DNA from: Rhynchonema sp. JSB1_4
Taxonomy: Eukaryota > Nematoda > Chromadorea > Monhysterida > Xyalidae
DNA: 64,000 nucleotides
Reading direction: 5' to 3'
Assembly: GCA_030248065.1 (NCBI GenBank)
Contig: JASAMV010003137.1
Span: 33,035-97,034 of the forward strand
Positions 1 through 10,430 of the stretch are shown here, one piece after another. Made by a program: the position numbers and the translations under genes. Position 1 is the stretch's first letter; every line of letters begins with the position of its first letter. The notes under the pieces were generated by a model, which worked only from the letters and a program-made list of their open reading frames with translations, had not been told where the DNA came from and made no database searches.

Positions 1-350
1 GATGCCGTTTGACTGTTGACCAACTGGACGACTACAATAACAGCCAGCAACTCACCGGCCTGTTACCAATCGGGACGTGCTTCTGCAAGCGCTGTTATGT
101 CGGCAACTTTCAGCCAGGAAGAAAACCGAAGCTGCTCCGTTTGAAGTGTTCTTTGATTCAGTTACGGAAAAGTTTGTGAAGTGACGATTTTGGGATGTAT
201 GTATGCACTTTGCGGCGTGCCGGGAAGACTGATTATAAATTAAACGGATTAAACTGATTTTCAGGATCAAACGGATGTTTGCGTGCTGGGGGAAGACTGA
301 TTATCGACTGGAAAATAAAACGGATTAACCGGAATCCAGCCGTAAGGCTG

Positions 351-515
351 TCTTCACAATGACCCGGTTTCCCGGTTTCACGGTTGTCCGGTTTCCCGGT
401 TTGTCTTGTTGATGTCTTCACAATGAAATCCGGTTTCCCGGTTTTCCGGCTTCCCGGTTCTTTTCATGTCTTCACAATGACCCGGTTTCCCGGTTTCTCG
501 TTTCACGGCTTCCAG
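351..515. repeat. Degenerate tandem repeat, CCCGGTTT-rich
   Basis: Three imperfect units each begin with a GTCTTCACAATGA-type motif (near 353, 413 and 469) followed by runs of CCCGGTTT. Bases 1-350 show only a short duplication (GGGAAGACTGATTAT near 223 and again near 291) and no convincing gene. Confidence 0.75.
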
Positions 516-2388
516 CAGAATGGGTGAGAAAATATGGTCAGTTCAACAAAAGATTAGCCCCTGACCTGGCTTGGGCACCTTCTCAATTTTTGTTCGGGAC
601 AGGGCCAGGGCCCATTGGATGACCCGCAAGATAACGTTTTCATCTGGTCGCAAATACACGACCATTTCATCTGTTCTTACTGTATATTAATTGCTGCGAT
701 TAACTGGTTATTGTCCACATGCGCACTGTATCTGTCTCCTTGCTGTGTCAGGCACTCAGGCACCACCACGCATTATCCGCCAACCACAGAACACACACAC
801 ACAACGCACGTGCAACATTCATTACTGCGTTGTTTCGTTTTGTTTGGTTTCAGCGCTTTGATTTGGCTGTTTCGGTCTGTTTTCAAGTGTAACCGGGAGC
901 GCATTTGATTTAGAAGCAGTGCGAAACACTCTGAAACATGAACACGAGTTTCTAGTTCTTATTTGCTGATAGGAAAGCGCGGATGAACCTTAAAATAGTC
1001 AAATTGTTCTATTTTGGATCGATCCTCAGCCAAATGCATGCGTCGGATGCATCAAAAGCGCACATACATATCTAGGCTTGGGCCTTGACTCAGGCTTAAA
1101 GTTAGGCTTGGGCTTAGGTTGAATACATGGCGTGGCATGCATAGCACTCGTAATCAGTGTTCCTGATAAACGGCCCTAGGGGGAAGGCTGATGATGCGGA
1201 TTCCGTTGAATCCGTTTTATTTTCAAATCTATAGCCTTCCCCCTGAGCCTCTGCTGCGGGGTGCACTGATTACAATAGTAATCAGTCTTCCATCAGCCCT
1301 TTGTGCACATCTGGGTCGTGGTTAGGTTGATTAGATTGATTCGCTCATCAAATTGACCAATTTTTCTGAAAAACTTGGCTGTCAGGCGTGCAAAAATAAC
1401 TACAGTAGCACTTCGCGCTGCGCGCCCACAGTCATGCATTTTGTTCAAAGCCCCAAACCCCAGAAAACTAAAATGACTTTTTAAAAATGGGACAATCACT
1501 GGACAAAATGAGACTTTAGGGCAGTGATTAACGTATTATTGTATGTACTGTATGTACATATATGATTGGCACCACATTTTTTTAAAATTACCCCTCGTGA
1601 CAATGACGTGTGCCGTTATTCACGTTGGCATGTAAAAGAGAGCTGTTAAGTTGGCACAAATAGATTTTGCCGTATTTAAATAGCAAAAGAACCTCGTAAT
1701 CGCTTAAAAGTTGATGGAAACGTATCTATCACATGTTTGCAAAATCCGGCACTTGCACAGCTGCCCACAGATAAACAGCACAAGCAGACAACGCACGCCT
1801 GCCTGTCTGCTGTGCATGCAAGTGCGTGTGCAGATTCTTTGGGTGCGTCAGAGAATGCTCCTCTGTGGTTCACTATAGTGCGGGCGTAAACTTTTATCGA
1901 CGGTTTCTAATGTACCAGACACTTTTACACTCAGCCGTAAACAAATTTGAGAAAAAAGCTAAAGAGACAAAAATTGTGCATAATGAGACTTTTTGCCCTC
2001 ACATCGATGAGTAGTCGTGTAACGATTCGTCACTTCACCATATTCATCGAGTTCATATTTACTAATTGGGCAAATGCATAAATGCACCAGACGATTATCT
2101 CGCATTACAGCCCAAATTCATTGCTGTAGCCTAATGCACGGTCTGGATAAAGTAACTTTTGTTCTCATTGGTAGGTGATTTTCTGAAAAATTAGAAAACC
2201 TCGGGTTACGGTAGTTGCAGGGACTGTTATGACAAAGTGAGTATGTGATGTGCTAGTACACGTGGGTAACTTAAGTTTAATCCCACAAATTCGAAAATCC
2301 ACGAGATTCCTTATTTTGGCGCGCCCAGCACCCAAATGCTACAGGCAATGTTTCATATGGACCTAGTGGATGTGGAACTGAAGTTCCG
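516..2388. other. No gene recognised
   Basis: No open frame here looks like a protein family. The only structure I see is a short inverted pair: TAATCAGTG near 1151 with its complement near 1266, and GGGGGAAGGCT near 1179 with AGCCTTCCCCC near 1232. This suggests a small degenerate MITE of about 125 bp. Confidence 0.4.
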
Positions 2389-2392
2389 TTAA

Positions 2393-4048
2393 AGGGCTCG
2401 GGACACAACCGAAGGAAGGGCAGCAGAGCGCAGTGTTATACATCGTTGGAAAGCACTGTGATAGCATATGTCACGCACAAATGTTAAGCTCCTTAGAGAT
2501 TCGCTATCTCTTGGTGGAGCGACTTTTCATTCCAGAAAAAAGTGAATTTTTTCACAACTGGAAAGGACCGGTGCAGAAACTACAAATGAGTTGAAAGTCA
2601 AGTAACACGTGCATAGGATTACAACGGCTTCTGGATAACTTATCATGAGAACTTCAGTCGCTCAAAGCATTGCTTCACTCGGTGAGGGTGCGAAATGTTC
2701 CAAAAATCGGCCACATTTTTCGAAAACACAAGTTTGTCTCTAAATTTTGAGGCCGCGCTTTGTGTTGCAGAAATGAAAATGCATTAGAAAAATAGAGCAT
2801 TTTCGAAAGTACCAGAAAATAAGGTTTTTAAATTTTAAAACACTTATATAGCGGCGTGACAGGCCGAAAAAGACCTAAAAATTGCTACTGAACTGCATAG
2901 TTGCATTCATTGACGGAAATGTGATGTAAATAAGCCACGCATTGCATTGCATTGAAAACGAGAAAGTCAGATAAACGCACAGTCCAACAATCTAGATGAG
3001 TTTCAAGACTTCAAACCCCATGGTCCGGCTGCTGCACCCATGCCAGCCTGAATAAGATATTTGGCTATAAGTCGTTGCTGTTAAGAACTATTGCATATTT
3101 AATAGCATCAAACGATGTAGCTCTGAATTAGCTATCGAACGATGTATGACATGCCCATACTATCTCTTGTTATGGACAAGAAACGGTCAAAATTCCGAAA
3201 TCGCACACGGTGACGTGACGGTTCATTCCAGAATCGTCAAAAAAGCAATTTTTTAACCACTGCCCTTAAGCGTAAGAATTTATTGGGGCTTGTTATATAT
3301 CATTCGAAAGCTACTCCCGAGATACATTGTTTGGTGCTATCACATTTACGATAGCGGTTAACAATAAGCATTTATAGCTGAATATCATATTCAGGTTAGT
3401 ATGGCTGCCCCGAGAGATCTGTAGACCTTGGGGCCTTCGGACCTTGATAGGTTGTTAAAACAGGCGTTTCTCTCATTTTTTTGTTTCGAATCCGATACAA
3501 TCTGTGGCCTTTATGTGTCACAATTCTGGCGATGAATGTAACCACCTAATTTAGCGGCAATTTAATGGATTTTTAGGCCTGTCACGGAGCCAGCCATGAG
3601 TTAAAAAATTTAAAAACCTTATTTTCTGGTACTTTCGACGATGCTCTATTTCCCCATTGCATTCTTATTTCCGCAGCACTAAGCGTGGCCTCAAAATTTA
3701 GGGACAAACTTGTGTTCTCGAAAAATAAGGCCGATTTTTGCAACGTTTCGCACCCTCACCGTGTGAAGCAATGCTTTGAGCGACTGAAGTTGTGATGGTA
3801 AGCTATTAGAAAGCTGTTGTAATCCCAGCCATGGGTTACTTGACCTTCAAGTCATTTGTGGTTTCTGCACCGGTCGTTCCAATTTGTGCAAAAATTCACT
3901 TTTTTCTGGAACGAAAAGTCGCTCTACCAAGAGATAGCGAACCTCCAAGGGGCTTAAAATTTGTGCGTGACATAGGCTGTCGGAATGCTTTCCAACGGTG
4001 TGTAACAATATGTCCTGCTACCCTTCCTTCGGTTATGTCCCGAGCCCT
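2393..4048. mobile_element. Fold-back DNA element, TTAA target duplication (piggyBac-like, non-autonomous)
   Basis: The two ends are inverted repeats of roughly 490 bp, starting AGGGCTCGGGACA at the left and ending in its complement at the right. Exact TTAA lies on both sides (2389-2392 and 4049-4052). TTAA duplication is the hallmark of piggyBac-type transposition, although AGGG is not the classic piggyBac terminus. There is no transposase frame; the middle (about 2870-3580) is not coding. The right TTAA is shared with the start of the next repeat, so this element appears to have inserted at the border of an older TTAA element. Parts of the arm (bases 2520-2590) resemble sequence in the palindrome near 49.05 and 50.87 kb. 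Confidence 0.8.
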
Positions 4049-4052
4049 TTAA

Positions 4053-4756
4053 AGGGTCGCCGCCATATATGTGCGACCGAAACCAATCTCAATGGGACTT
4101 GGCACCGTAAGTGGGCTTGGTTCAAAACACTCACGGCCAAAAAATTTTGCCCATATTAGCTCCCTGTCTGAGCCAGGAGGGCGGAAAGGTAAACAATTTT
4201 GACCCTACCTCAGCACCTTGAAATTAAAATATCGATATGTTTGGCATGTTCTCAGTGGGCAGTTTGTTTCATTGGACAGTGGACATTGCAGTGGACAAAT
4301 CTTTCATAAACGCCTTGGCACTAACTTAGAACCACATTCACTTTTTTGGCACTACCACAGCTAGCGCTATGTTACCAAAACCACATAAACTTTCGAAAAA
4401 AATTTCCGTTGTTTTTTGGGCCACATAGAAAGCACACAGAGTTTTTATATAAAGCAGGCAAAAGAGCCCGTATACCATGCTATTCAAGCGATCAATGACC
4501 AATATTCCACCGCTGTTAAGTTTCGATAAAAGCTCGCTCAACTGTGGTGAGCGTCAACTTTTTTGCCTTTTTATGGGGACCCAAGCACACTTCATGTCTC
4601 ATATCTTCCTTCTTAACAACAGTGTACCGAGCTGCACGCCAGATAGTAAAAAGTACGACGAATTTTACACAACATTCACAATCTCAACAAATTTTTGCTT
4701 TCGTCATATTTTTAGCATACTTACAGTTGTGACGGAATTATGGCATTTACTTGCAT
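4053..4756 (+). repeat. Dispersed repeat starting AGGGTCGCCGCC, TTAA-flanked
   Basis: This segment matches 53480-54013 (complement), 63633-64000 and 28799-29115 (complement), and partly 27380-27900. Each full left end reads AGGGT(C/G)nCCGCCAT next to TTAA. No coding frame is evident. It is probably a non-autonomous TTAA-type DNA element; the right terminus is not defined here. Confidence 0.65.
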
Positions 4757-4759
4757 TGG

Positions 4760-4930
4760 TTAACGACTGACCGCGGCGGAGATCACGACACATTGGTCCG
4801 TCCCTTCGTCGTACGACCCGACATATTTTGGCGCGGGAAGAAAGTTGCTTTCGAGGTTGGTCTCGCCCTGAATGCCCAGCTTCGTGGCTGCTTCCATGAT
4901 GCACTTGACGTATACAGGTTCGATTGTAAT
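4760..4930 (-). CDS. Terminal exon of an unrecognised host protein
   Basis: On the minus strand a strong acceptor (TTTTCTTTCCAG) is followed by an open frame of 56 codons ending in TAA at 4760-4762. The peptide starts ITIEPVYVKCIMEAATK and ends CVVISAAVSR. It is compositionally ordinary, with balanced charge and no repeats, unlike the transposon-derived frames around it. I do not recognise the family. The 3' side runs into a dispersed repeat, so the 3' UTR is probably transposon-derived. Earlier exons should lie at higher coordinates but I cannot identify them with confidence. Confidence rests on the splice acceptor and the clean frame only. Confidence 0.5.
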   Translation of the reverse strand: MTIEPVYVKCIMEAATKLGIQGETNLESNFLPAPKYVGSYDEGTDQCVVISAAVSR

Positions 4931-5166
4931 CTGGAAAGAAAAGAGAAACATTGTATAATGCATTACATTGAATGAGCACAAACGGGGGTCACTGTGATTG
5001 TTGCGAGCTTAGCATTTACAGTTGTGAAATTTTGCAAAAAGAAGGAAAATAAGCAGATTTTTCATTTATGGCAAAAAATTGACGGGTGTGGGGACGACCA
5101 AGGTTAGGTTAAAAAAGTTAAAAAATTTTCCTAAAAATCATTTTTTTACAAAAAAAACTCGTCACT

Positions 5167-5520
5167 TTATCGGCTTTTAAAGATTAGAGAAGTAGATCCA
5201 AAGCACACCCGCCTATACTGTAAGTTCACTTTCTTACTCTTCGACAACATATTCATTTTCCCCTTTTTTCTTGATAAAAATGCATATTTTTGTGCATGTT
5301 CTTCGGCTTGTTTTTTTTTAATTTGCCAGTTACAGTATTTACACTTTCCCGTGTTCGTTCTTTCAGCCTGTTTTGTGTGGTTTTCCGTAATAATTTCTGG
5401 TGCATGTAAAAAATGTTCCTCTTTCAGGCCTGGTACTTTTTCACAATCGCCAGGTTGTTTTTTGGGGTAACCTTTCACTTTCTTGACTGTTTCCTTTTGC
5501 TCCCTGTTTGTTGAAACCAC
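5167..5520 (-). CDS. Uncharacterised lysine-rich ORF with a C-x2-C motif (doubtful)
   Basis: An open frame of 117 codons is strongly basic and contains CKYCNWQ, then a histidine 13 residues further on. That could be a remnant BED-type zinc finger of a hAT transposase, but the second metal-ligand pair is not clear. No splice sites or neighbours support it. It could equally be chance in A/T-rich sequence. Confidence 0.2.
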   Translation of the reverse strand: MVSTNREQKETVKKVKGYPKKQPGDCEKVPGLKEEHFLHAPEIITENHTKQAERTNTGKCKYCNWQIKKKQAEEHAQKYAFLSRKKGKMNMLSKSKKVNLQYRRVCFGSTSLIFKSR

Positions 5521-5911
5521 TCATTGTAGTTAGCCATCTTGCTTTTGTGTACCTACAGTATACCTGCGCCACAACCATTCTTCATGGTTTTTGTAATGTG
5601 GCTGTCTGATAATGATGCGTAATTCATGTGTTCCAATTGTGTTCCTATTATTGTTGTGGTATATTTTCTTGTGTGTCGTGCAGTGTTCGAACGGGATTCA
5701 TTTTTAATCCCGGGGTCGGAACATCCCCGGAGCGGAAACTTTGTCTCATTTGTTGCCAACCATGACAACATTTCGTCGAAAAACTGAGCCCTTCGTTCGA
5801 TGCAACTTTGTGTAACCGTTCAGTTCTAGCTCGACTTGTTCGAGATTGGTGGTGCTTGCTGTTTCATCACGCAAATAACGCAAACGGAGTGCAGCATTTC
5901 CTACCTCTTAC

Positions 5912-6835
5912 CAGTGGTTTTTTTAAAAAAAATTCGTTCCAAAAGTTAAAAAAATTTTTTTTATTATTTCTAAATTCGAAAATTTCTCTATTTTTTTGCT
6001 CTAAAGTGCTATTTTTTGCATAAAAATTGCTACCGTTGACATCACCTGACCCTACCGTGGGTGTATTGGGTGTCATAATCGTTGTTTTGTGGCATCTAGA
6101 CATAGTTCACACACTCACATGGCCTCTCATATGGTTACACATGTACATGTGACTGGCTGGGCATGCATTTATCCATGCAACAGACCCGAAAGCAGTGATT
6201 CGGTGTGTTATTCACTCTATATTTACACTGTTTGTCGCATATTTGCAATGGTCGCGTACCAAGAGGCAATAGTTTCACCCAAATTTGCCGTCTTGGGTGT
6301 CACAAAGCCACACGAAGGCACCCACACCACGTGGGGGAAGTGTACGGGTGTGTATTGGTTGCACAATGACTTTATAAGAATTGGTCAAATTGTTTTCCTG
6401 AATCGTAAAGAGGGAAAGTGACGGAGTGGTGACGTTGCTTTGCGTGATCGCATACAAAGCATGTAGTAAAGAGAATGTTTCAGACCTGCGCCAGCGTGGT
6501 TGATCTGCTATATTATTTTCAGATAAAAACTTTTTGTGAGAATCACAAATAGCACAGTGGTTAAGAGTGGCTGAACTTGAAAATCAGGATTGATTTGATG
6601 AATTCTTATATGGTCATTGTGCGACCAATACCTGACTACTGTTGGTACTCATTGACCGTTGTTTAGTATTGTTCTCGTGTCGTCAGTACTTTATATGCAC
6701 TTACCACACGTTATGGAAGAAAAATGCCACTATTTTTTGCTTTAGCGCTCTTTTTTTTCGTTTCGGGCAGTTTTTGGCTGGAATAAAAAAAAATTTAAAA
6801 TGGGGTTTGAATAAAATTTTTTTTATTAACCACTG
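5912..6835. mobile_element. hAT-type MITE (CAGTGGTT family), copy 1
   Basis: Terminal inverted repeats CAGTGGTT...AACCACTG are flanked by a perfect 8-bp duplication CCTCTTAC (5904-5911 and 6836-6843). The 8-bp duplication and CA-starting ends fit the hAT superfamily. The interior has no transposase. It is interrupted by a separate TA-flanked MITE at 6355-6628. Sister copies lie at 8244-9202 (same orientation) and 34418-35124 (opposite). Confidence 0.88.
6355..6628. mobile_element. TA-flanked MITE, TTGGTCGCACAATGAC family, copy 1
   Basis: It starts TTGGTTGCACAATGAC and ends in the complement of TTGGTCGCACAATGACC, with TA on each side (6353-6354 and 6629-6630). It sits inside the hAT-type MITE 5912-6835 and is therefore younger than that copy. 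TA duplication suggests Tc1/mariner mobilisation. Other copies are at 16794, 42334 and 51685. Confidence 0.85.
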
Positions 6836-6904
6836 CCTCTTACAACAGCTTGGCGAATTATGATAGCATAACTTTTTAATTTCTGTTCTCAAACTTTAAT
6901 CCCG

Positions 6905-7030
6905 ATCCCGGTACTTTTTTGCGGAATCGGCATCGGGATCGGGATTGACTTTTTAAAAATGACAGGATCGGGATCGGGATCGGAAAAAGGGCCCGGGATC
7001 CCGGGATCGGGATCGGGATCCCGTTCGAAC
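6905..7030. repeat. (GGGATC)n-like hexamer repeat
   Basis: Degenerate runs of GGGATC on one strand (GATCCC in the first part) overlie the start of the retrotransposon frame. They do not belong to the endonuclease domain. Confidence 0.75.
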
Positions 7031-7040
7031 ACTGGTGTCG

Positions 7041-8243
7041 TGTGCCAAACGGTTCTATTACCAATTCAATCATGCAATGCCAAATTCAATTCGCGGCAAG
7101 TACTTGTTGCTGCCCATCTGAATACCGAACAACCGGACATTTTCGCAATCCAAGAACTCAAAATTTCGGACAAAACACCTGGTAGTTTCAATGTCAACGG
7201 CTACCATCTATTCACTGCAAATCAAAATGAGAACGGCGGCGGGGTTGGTCCGTACGTCAAGCGCGAACTCAGTCAGTATCGAATCGTCACTCCACCGCTC
7301 CAAAACGACACCGAACTTATCGCGATCTCGTACCAAGTTGGCAATCATTCGTGCGCTGTGGTGGTGGTGTGCAGGTCGAAGGCAAAGTGCAAACCGGACG
7401 ATTTTGTGGACGAGCTGACCAAACTTCTGGGCAATCTATCAGGAAAGTTTAATGTTTTGTCCGTTTGTGGCGATGTGAATCTCTGTGCCCTCAAGCCAGA
7501 ATTCACCAAACTATCTGTTCCACTCTCTGTATATGGTCTAACAGAAATAGTATCCCAAGCAACCCACAACGGCAGACTGATAGATGTGATGTTCATGCCT
7601 ACGAACATTACCCATCAGTCTGAAGTTCTCCCTGGCCACGAAATAACCCCAGTTGCGTTCAATCTTTCATCTCAGACCCGTTCCACAGACGACCGTCGAT
7701 ACGGCTGGCTGTACAAACGTGCTGATTGGGACCTCTTCCGTGCGCTGCTGGTCCGTAACAATCTGACAAGGCCGGTCATGGAGTCACTGGATGTGCATGC
7801 AGCGTGGGACGCCATGTCTACAGCCATTCTTGACTATGCCAATAGCGCCGTCCCCATTGGTTCGGAAAACGCATATGAAACCAAGACCAGCCGTGGATGA
7901 CCAACAAGATCAAACGTTTGTAGAAGGCAAAAAGGAAAGTTCATAGGAAAGGAAACAGACTGGTGACAAAACGCTCTGTCACAAATGCTACAACCTGCGT
8001 CGGACTGTCCGAAAGGAAGTCAGACAGGTACAGGCACATCCCAAACAACTCTGGCGAAGTTTTCATGACTACACGGGCAAACGGGCGTCTGAGTTGCCGC
8101 CACTCCAGACTGATGATGGTGAGTTGGTTGCGGACAGTCAGGGTAAAGCAGAGCAGCTTGCAACCTACTTCCGCAGTGTCCGGAACACCAATGGTCCCAA
8201 GTTGGTGTCCAATACAGACATCACATTTGACCCGCGCACCAGT
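7041..8243 (+). pseudogene. Non-LTR retrotransposon: endonuclease domain and linker, broken
   Basis: The frame to 7900 has the order of an APE-type endonuclease of CR1/Jockey-like elements: an asparagine-led start (SCNAKFNSRQ), a glutamate motif (IFAIQEL), a glycine-rich GGGVGPYVK segment, and GDVN where the family has GDxN. The usual SDH near the end is replaced by GHE. A stop interrupts at 7900, and the linker that follows (about 7890-8240, including LWRSFHDYTG) is in a different frame with another stop, so the copy is dead. It is cut at 8243 by a hAT-type MITE. The matching reverse transcriptase N-terminus is missing; only the C-terminal part survives at 9369. Homologous to the copy at 40460. 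Confidence 0.85.
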
Positions 8244-9202
8244 CAGTGGTTATTAAAAATAATTTGTTAAAAAAATTTTGTTGTTGTGTGTCTTTGAGAG
8301 ACGAACAGCACCAAGTGACAATACACAGAATGTTATTGCGACAACCGGTTCCTATCTCTCTTTTTGTTGATTTTAGCCCTGACGAGGACACTATTGAGTG
8401 TCGAAAATTCGGCAATATATTCTGTGTATTGTGATTTGGTGCTGTTCGTCTCTCAAAGACACACAACAACATGATTGCATTACGGCACTGCCATCCCGGC
8501 AACACCAAAGTTATAAAAAATTTTAAAAAAATTCGCTCCAAAAGTTAAAATTTTTTTTATTATGTTAAAATTCGAAAATTTCTCTTTTTTGCTCTAAAAG
8601 TGCTATTTTTTGCATAAAAATTGCTACTGTTGACATCACCTGACCTTGCCGCTACCACGGGTGTATTGGGTGCCATAATCGTTGTTTTGTGGCATCTAGA
8701 CATAGTGCACACACTCACAGGGCCTCTCATATGACTACACACGTTCATGTGACTGGGTGGGCATTTATTTATCCATGCCCCAGACACGAAAGCGGTGATT
8801 CGATGTAATGTTCACTCTAATTTAACACTATGTGCAGCTTATTTGCATTGGTCGTGTACCTAGACGCAATAATTTCACCAAAAATTCCCATCTCGAATAT
8901 CAGAAAGCCATACCATCACACCCGCACCAAATGGGGAAGGGTACGGGTGTGTACGTGACTACGGTTGGTACTTATCGACCATTTGATAGTATGGTTTTTC
9001 TATCACCTGTGCTTTATATGCACTTGGAACACATTATGTAACAAAAATACCCCTATTTTGTACTTGAGCGCTCATTTTTGCCTGGATTTTGCCGATTCTG
9101 GATTTCATTTTGGGCAGATTTTGCCTGGAATGAAAAGAATTTTAAATTAAAAAATTTTTTTAAAAATGGGGCTCGAGCAAAATTCTTTTTTATTAACCAC
9201 TG
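8244..9202. mobile_element. hAT-type MITE (CAGTGGTT family), copy 2
   Basis: Ends CAGTGGTTATT and AACCACTG match copy 1, and the interior is colinear with 5940-6830. The flanking 8-mers (GCACCAGT and CCGTGCAC) do not match. The sequence to the right does not continue the linker frame, so a deletion or rearrangement followed insertion. A hairpin element (8279-8471) is inserted near its left end. Confidence 0.8.
8279..8471. mobile_element. Hairpin (snap-back) element
   Basis: The first ~60 bases, beginning TGTTGTTGTGTGTCTTTGAG, are repeated almost exactly in inverted orientation at the right end, leaving a central segment of about 70 bases. No coding capacity. It lies inside the left part of the hAT-type MITE. 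I could not fix a target duplication. Confidence 0.7.
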
Positions 9203-9368
9203 CCGTGCACCTCACTAATGTTTCAACCATCGTTTTCAAGCTCAAACGTTTGAGCATCGATACTTTTCTAATTTTTAAAAGCCGAAAAAGCGGCGAACTT
9301 TTTTTTTAAAAAAAGTGTTTGTTAAATTTTAACGTTTTTTTAACCCAACTCTAGTTCCAACACTGAAA
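9203..9368. other. Unassigned A/T-rich spacer
   Basis: Between the MITE and the reverse transcriptase remnant. It is not related to the expected N-terminal half of the polymerase, which is absent from this copy. Confidence 0.5.
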
Positions 9369-10225
9369 TTGAGCCTGAAATTGTCTGATTGCACTGAAAT
9401 TGTATTGTTTGCCGATGATCTTATTTCGATTCATGTGATGCTTACCGATCAACGCTGCGCTCATTTGCAGGCAGATGTGAACTCAATCACCGAGCATTTT
9501 TCATCAAAACTAATCACAATCAATCCCAACAAAACCAAATTCCAACATTTCACTCGGTCGAGTCCACTTCTGGATCTGACTGCTCCCACTATTACTGTCA
9601 ATGCTGAACCTGGCACTGTTGTGCAATCACATAGACAATCACATAGATATCTTGGTGCTGTTATTGATTCCAAATTTGATATGTCTGATCACGCTGCTAT
9701 TACTTGTGCTGGTGTGAAACGTAATTCTGGATATTTGAATCGGGTGTTGCTTCGTGATGTTTCATTGAATGTGCGTCGATCTTTCTGTACTACATTGCTG
9801 CAATCTGTTCTCTTGTATGCCATTGAAGCCGTATATCCGACCCATAATCGTGATCGTGATTTGTTTGAGCGAACTCAAAAGTGCTGTATTCGTTTGTTTC
9901 GCGGTAATTGGAATCGTGATGTTGATTATTCTACCCTTCTTGATTTTTTGCGTTCGTGCTATCAGCTCAATTGTATTCTCTACGCGTATGAAATTGATGC
10001 ACATGTATGTCTCTGGTTTCCGTCATTTTCCTGTTGGTTTTATTGTGCTGAAAACTACCGTGTCAGGTAGCAAAAGTTCTCGCTCCAATCATTCTCCTGC
10101 TGTTGTGGTACCGAGATGCAAATATTCCGTTTTGCCCTCTTCACCTCTTGAATTTATATCCAATGTGTGCAATTGTTTGCCTGCTGATATTGTGTGTTGT
10201 GTCCAAGTTTTCGAAATTTTGTAAA
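9369..10225 (+). pseudogene. Non-LTR reverse transcriptase, C-terminal part
   Basis: The frame opens just before the catalytic-box region: EIVLFADDLISIH carries the FADD motif, followed by NPNKTK and the YLGAVID motif typical of CR1/Jockey-like polymerases. The body then runs through the post-catalytic C-terminal domain. Near 9990 the reading shifts frame and continues from MKLMHMYVSGFRHFP to a stop at about 10222; the same block is recognisable at 42.06 kb in the second copy. The palm blocks upstream of FADD are missing. It is very probably part of the same element as 7041-8243, separated by the MITE and a deletion. Confidence 0.82.
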
Positions 10226-10430
10226 TGGGTGTCCAGCGATGAAGGTGTACTGTATGTGGAAGAAAAGTCGAAACTGCACAACGTTCAAATTGTATTGTGG
10301 TGTAGCGTGTACATATTATTGTGTATGCCTGTTGTGGAAAGTTGTCATTATTATATTATTGCATTACTTTTCACGCAAGTGTACCACAGCTCTTTGTGTA
10401 ATTTGTGTCAGCAAAATTGTAAAACCTAGG

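Noticed and set aside
5912..6835. Plus and minus ORFs of 70-110 codons in the hAT-type MITE
   Set aside because: Not conserved as frames between the three copies.
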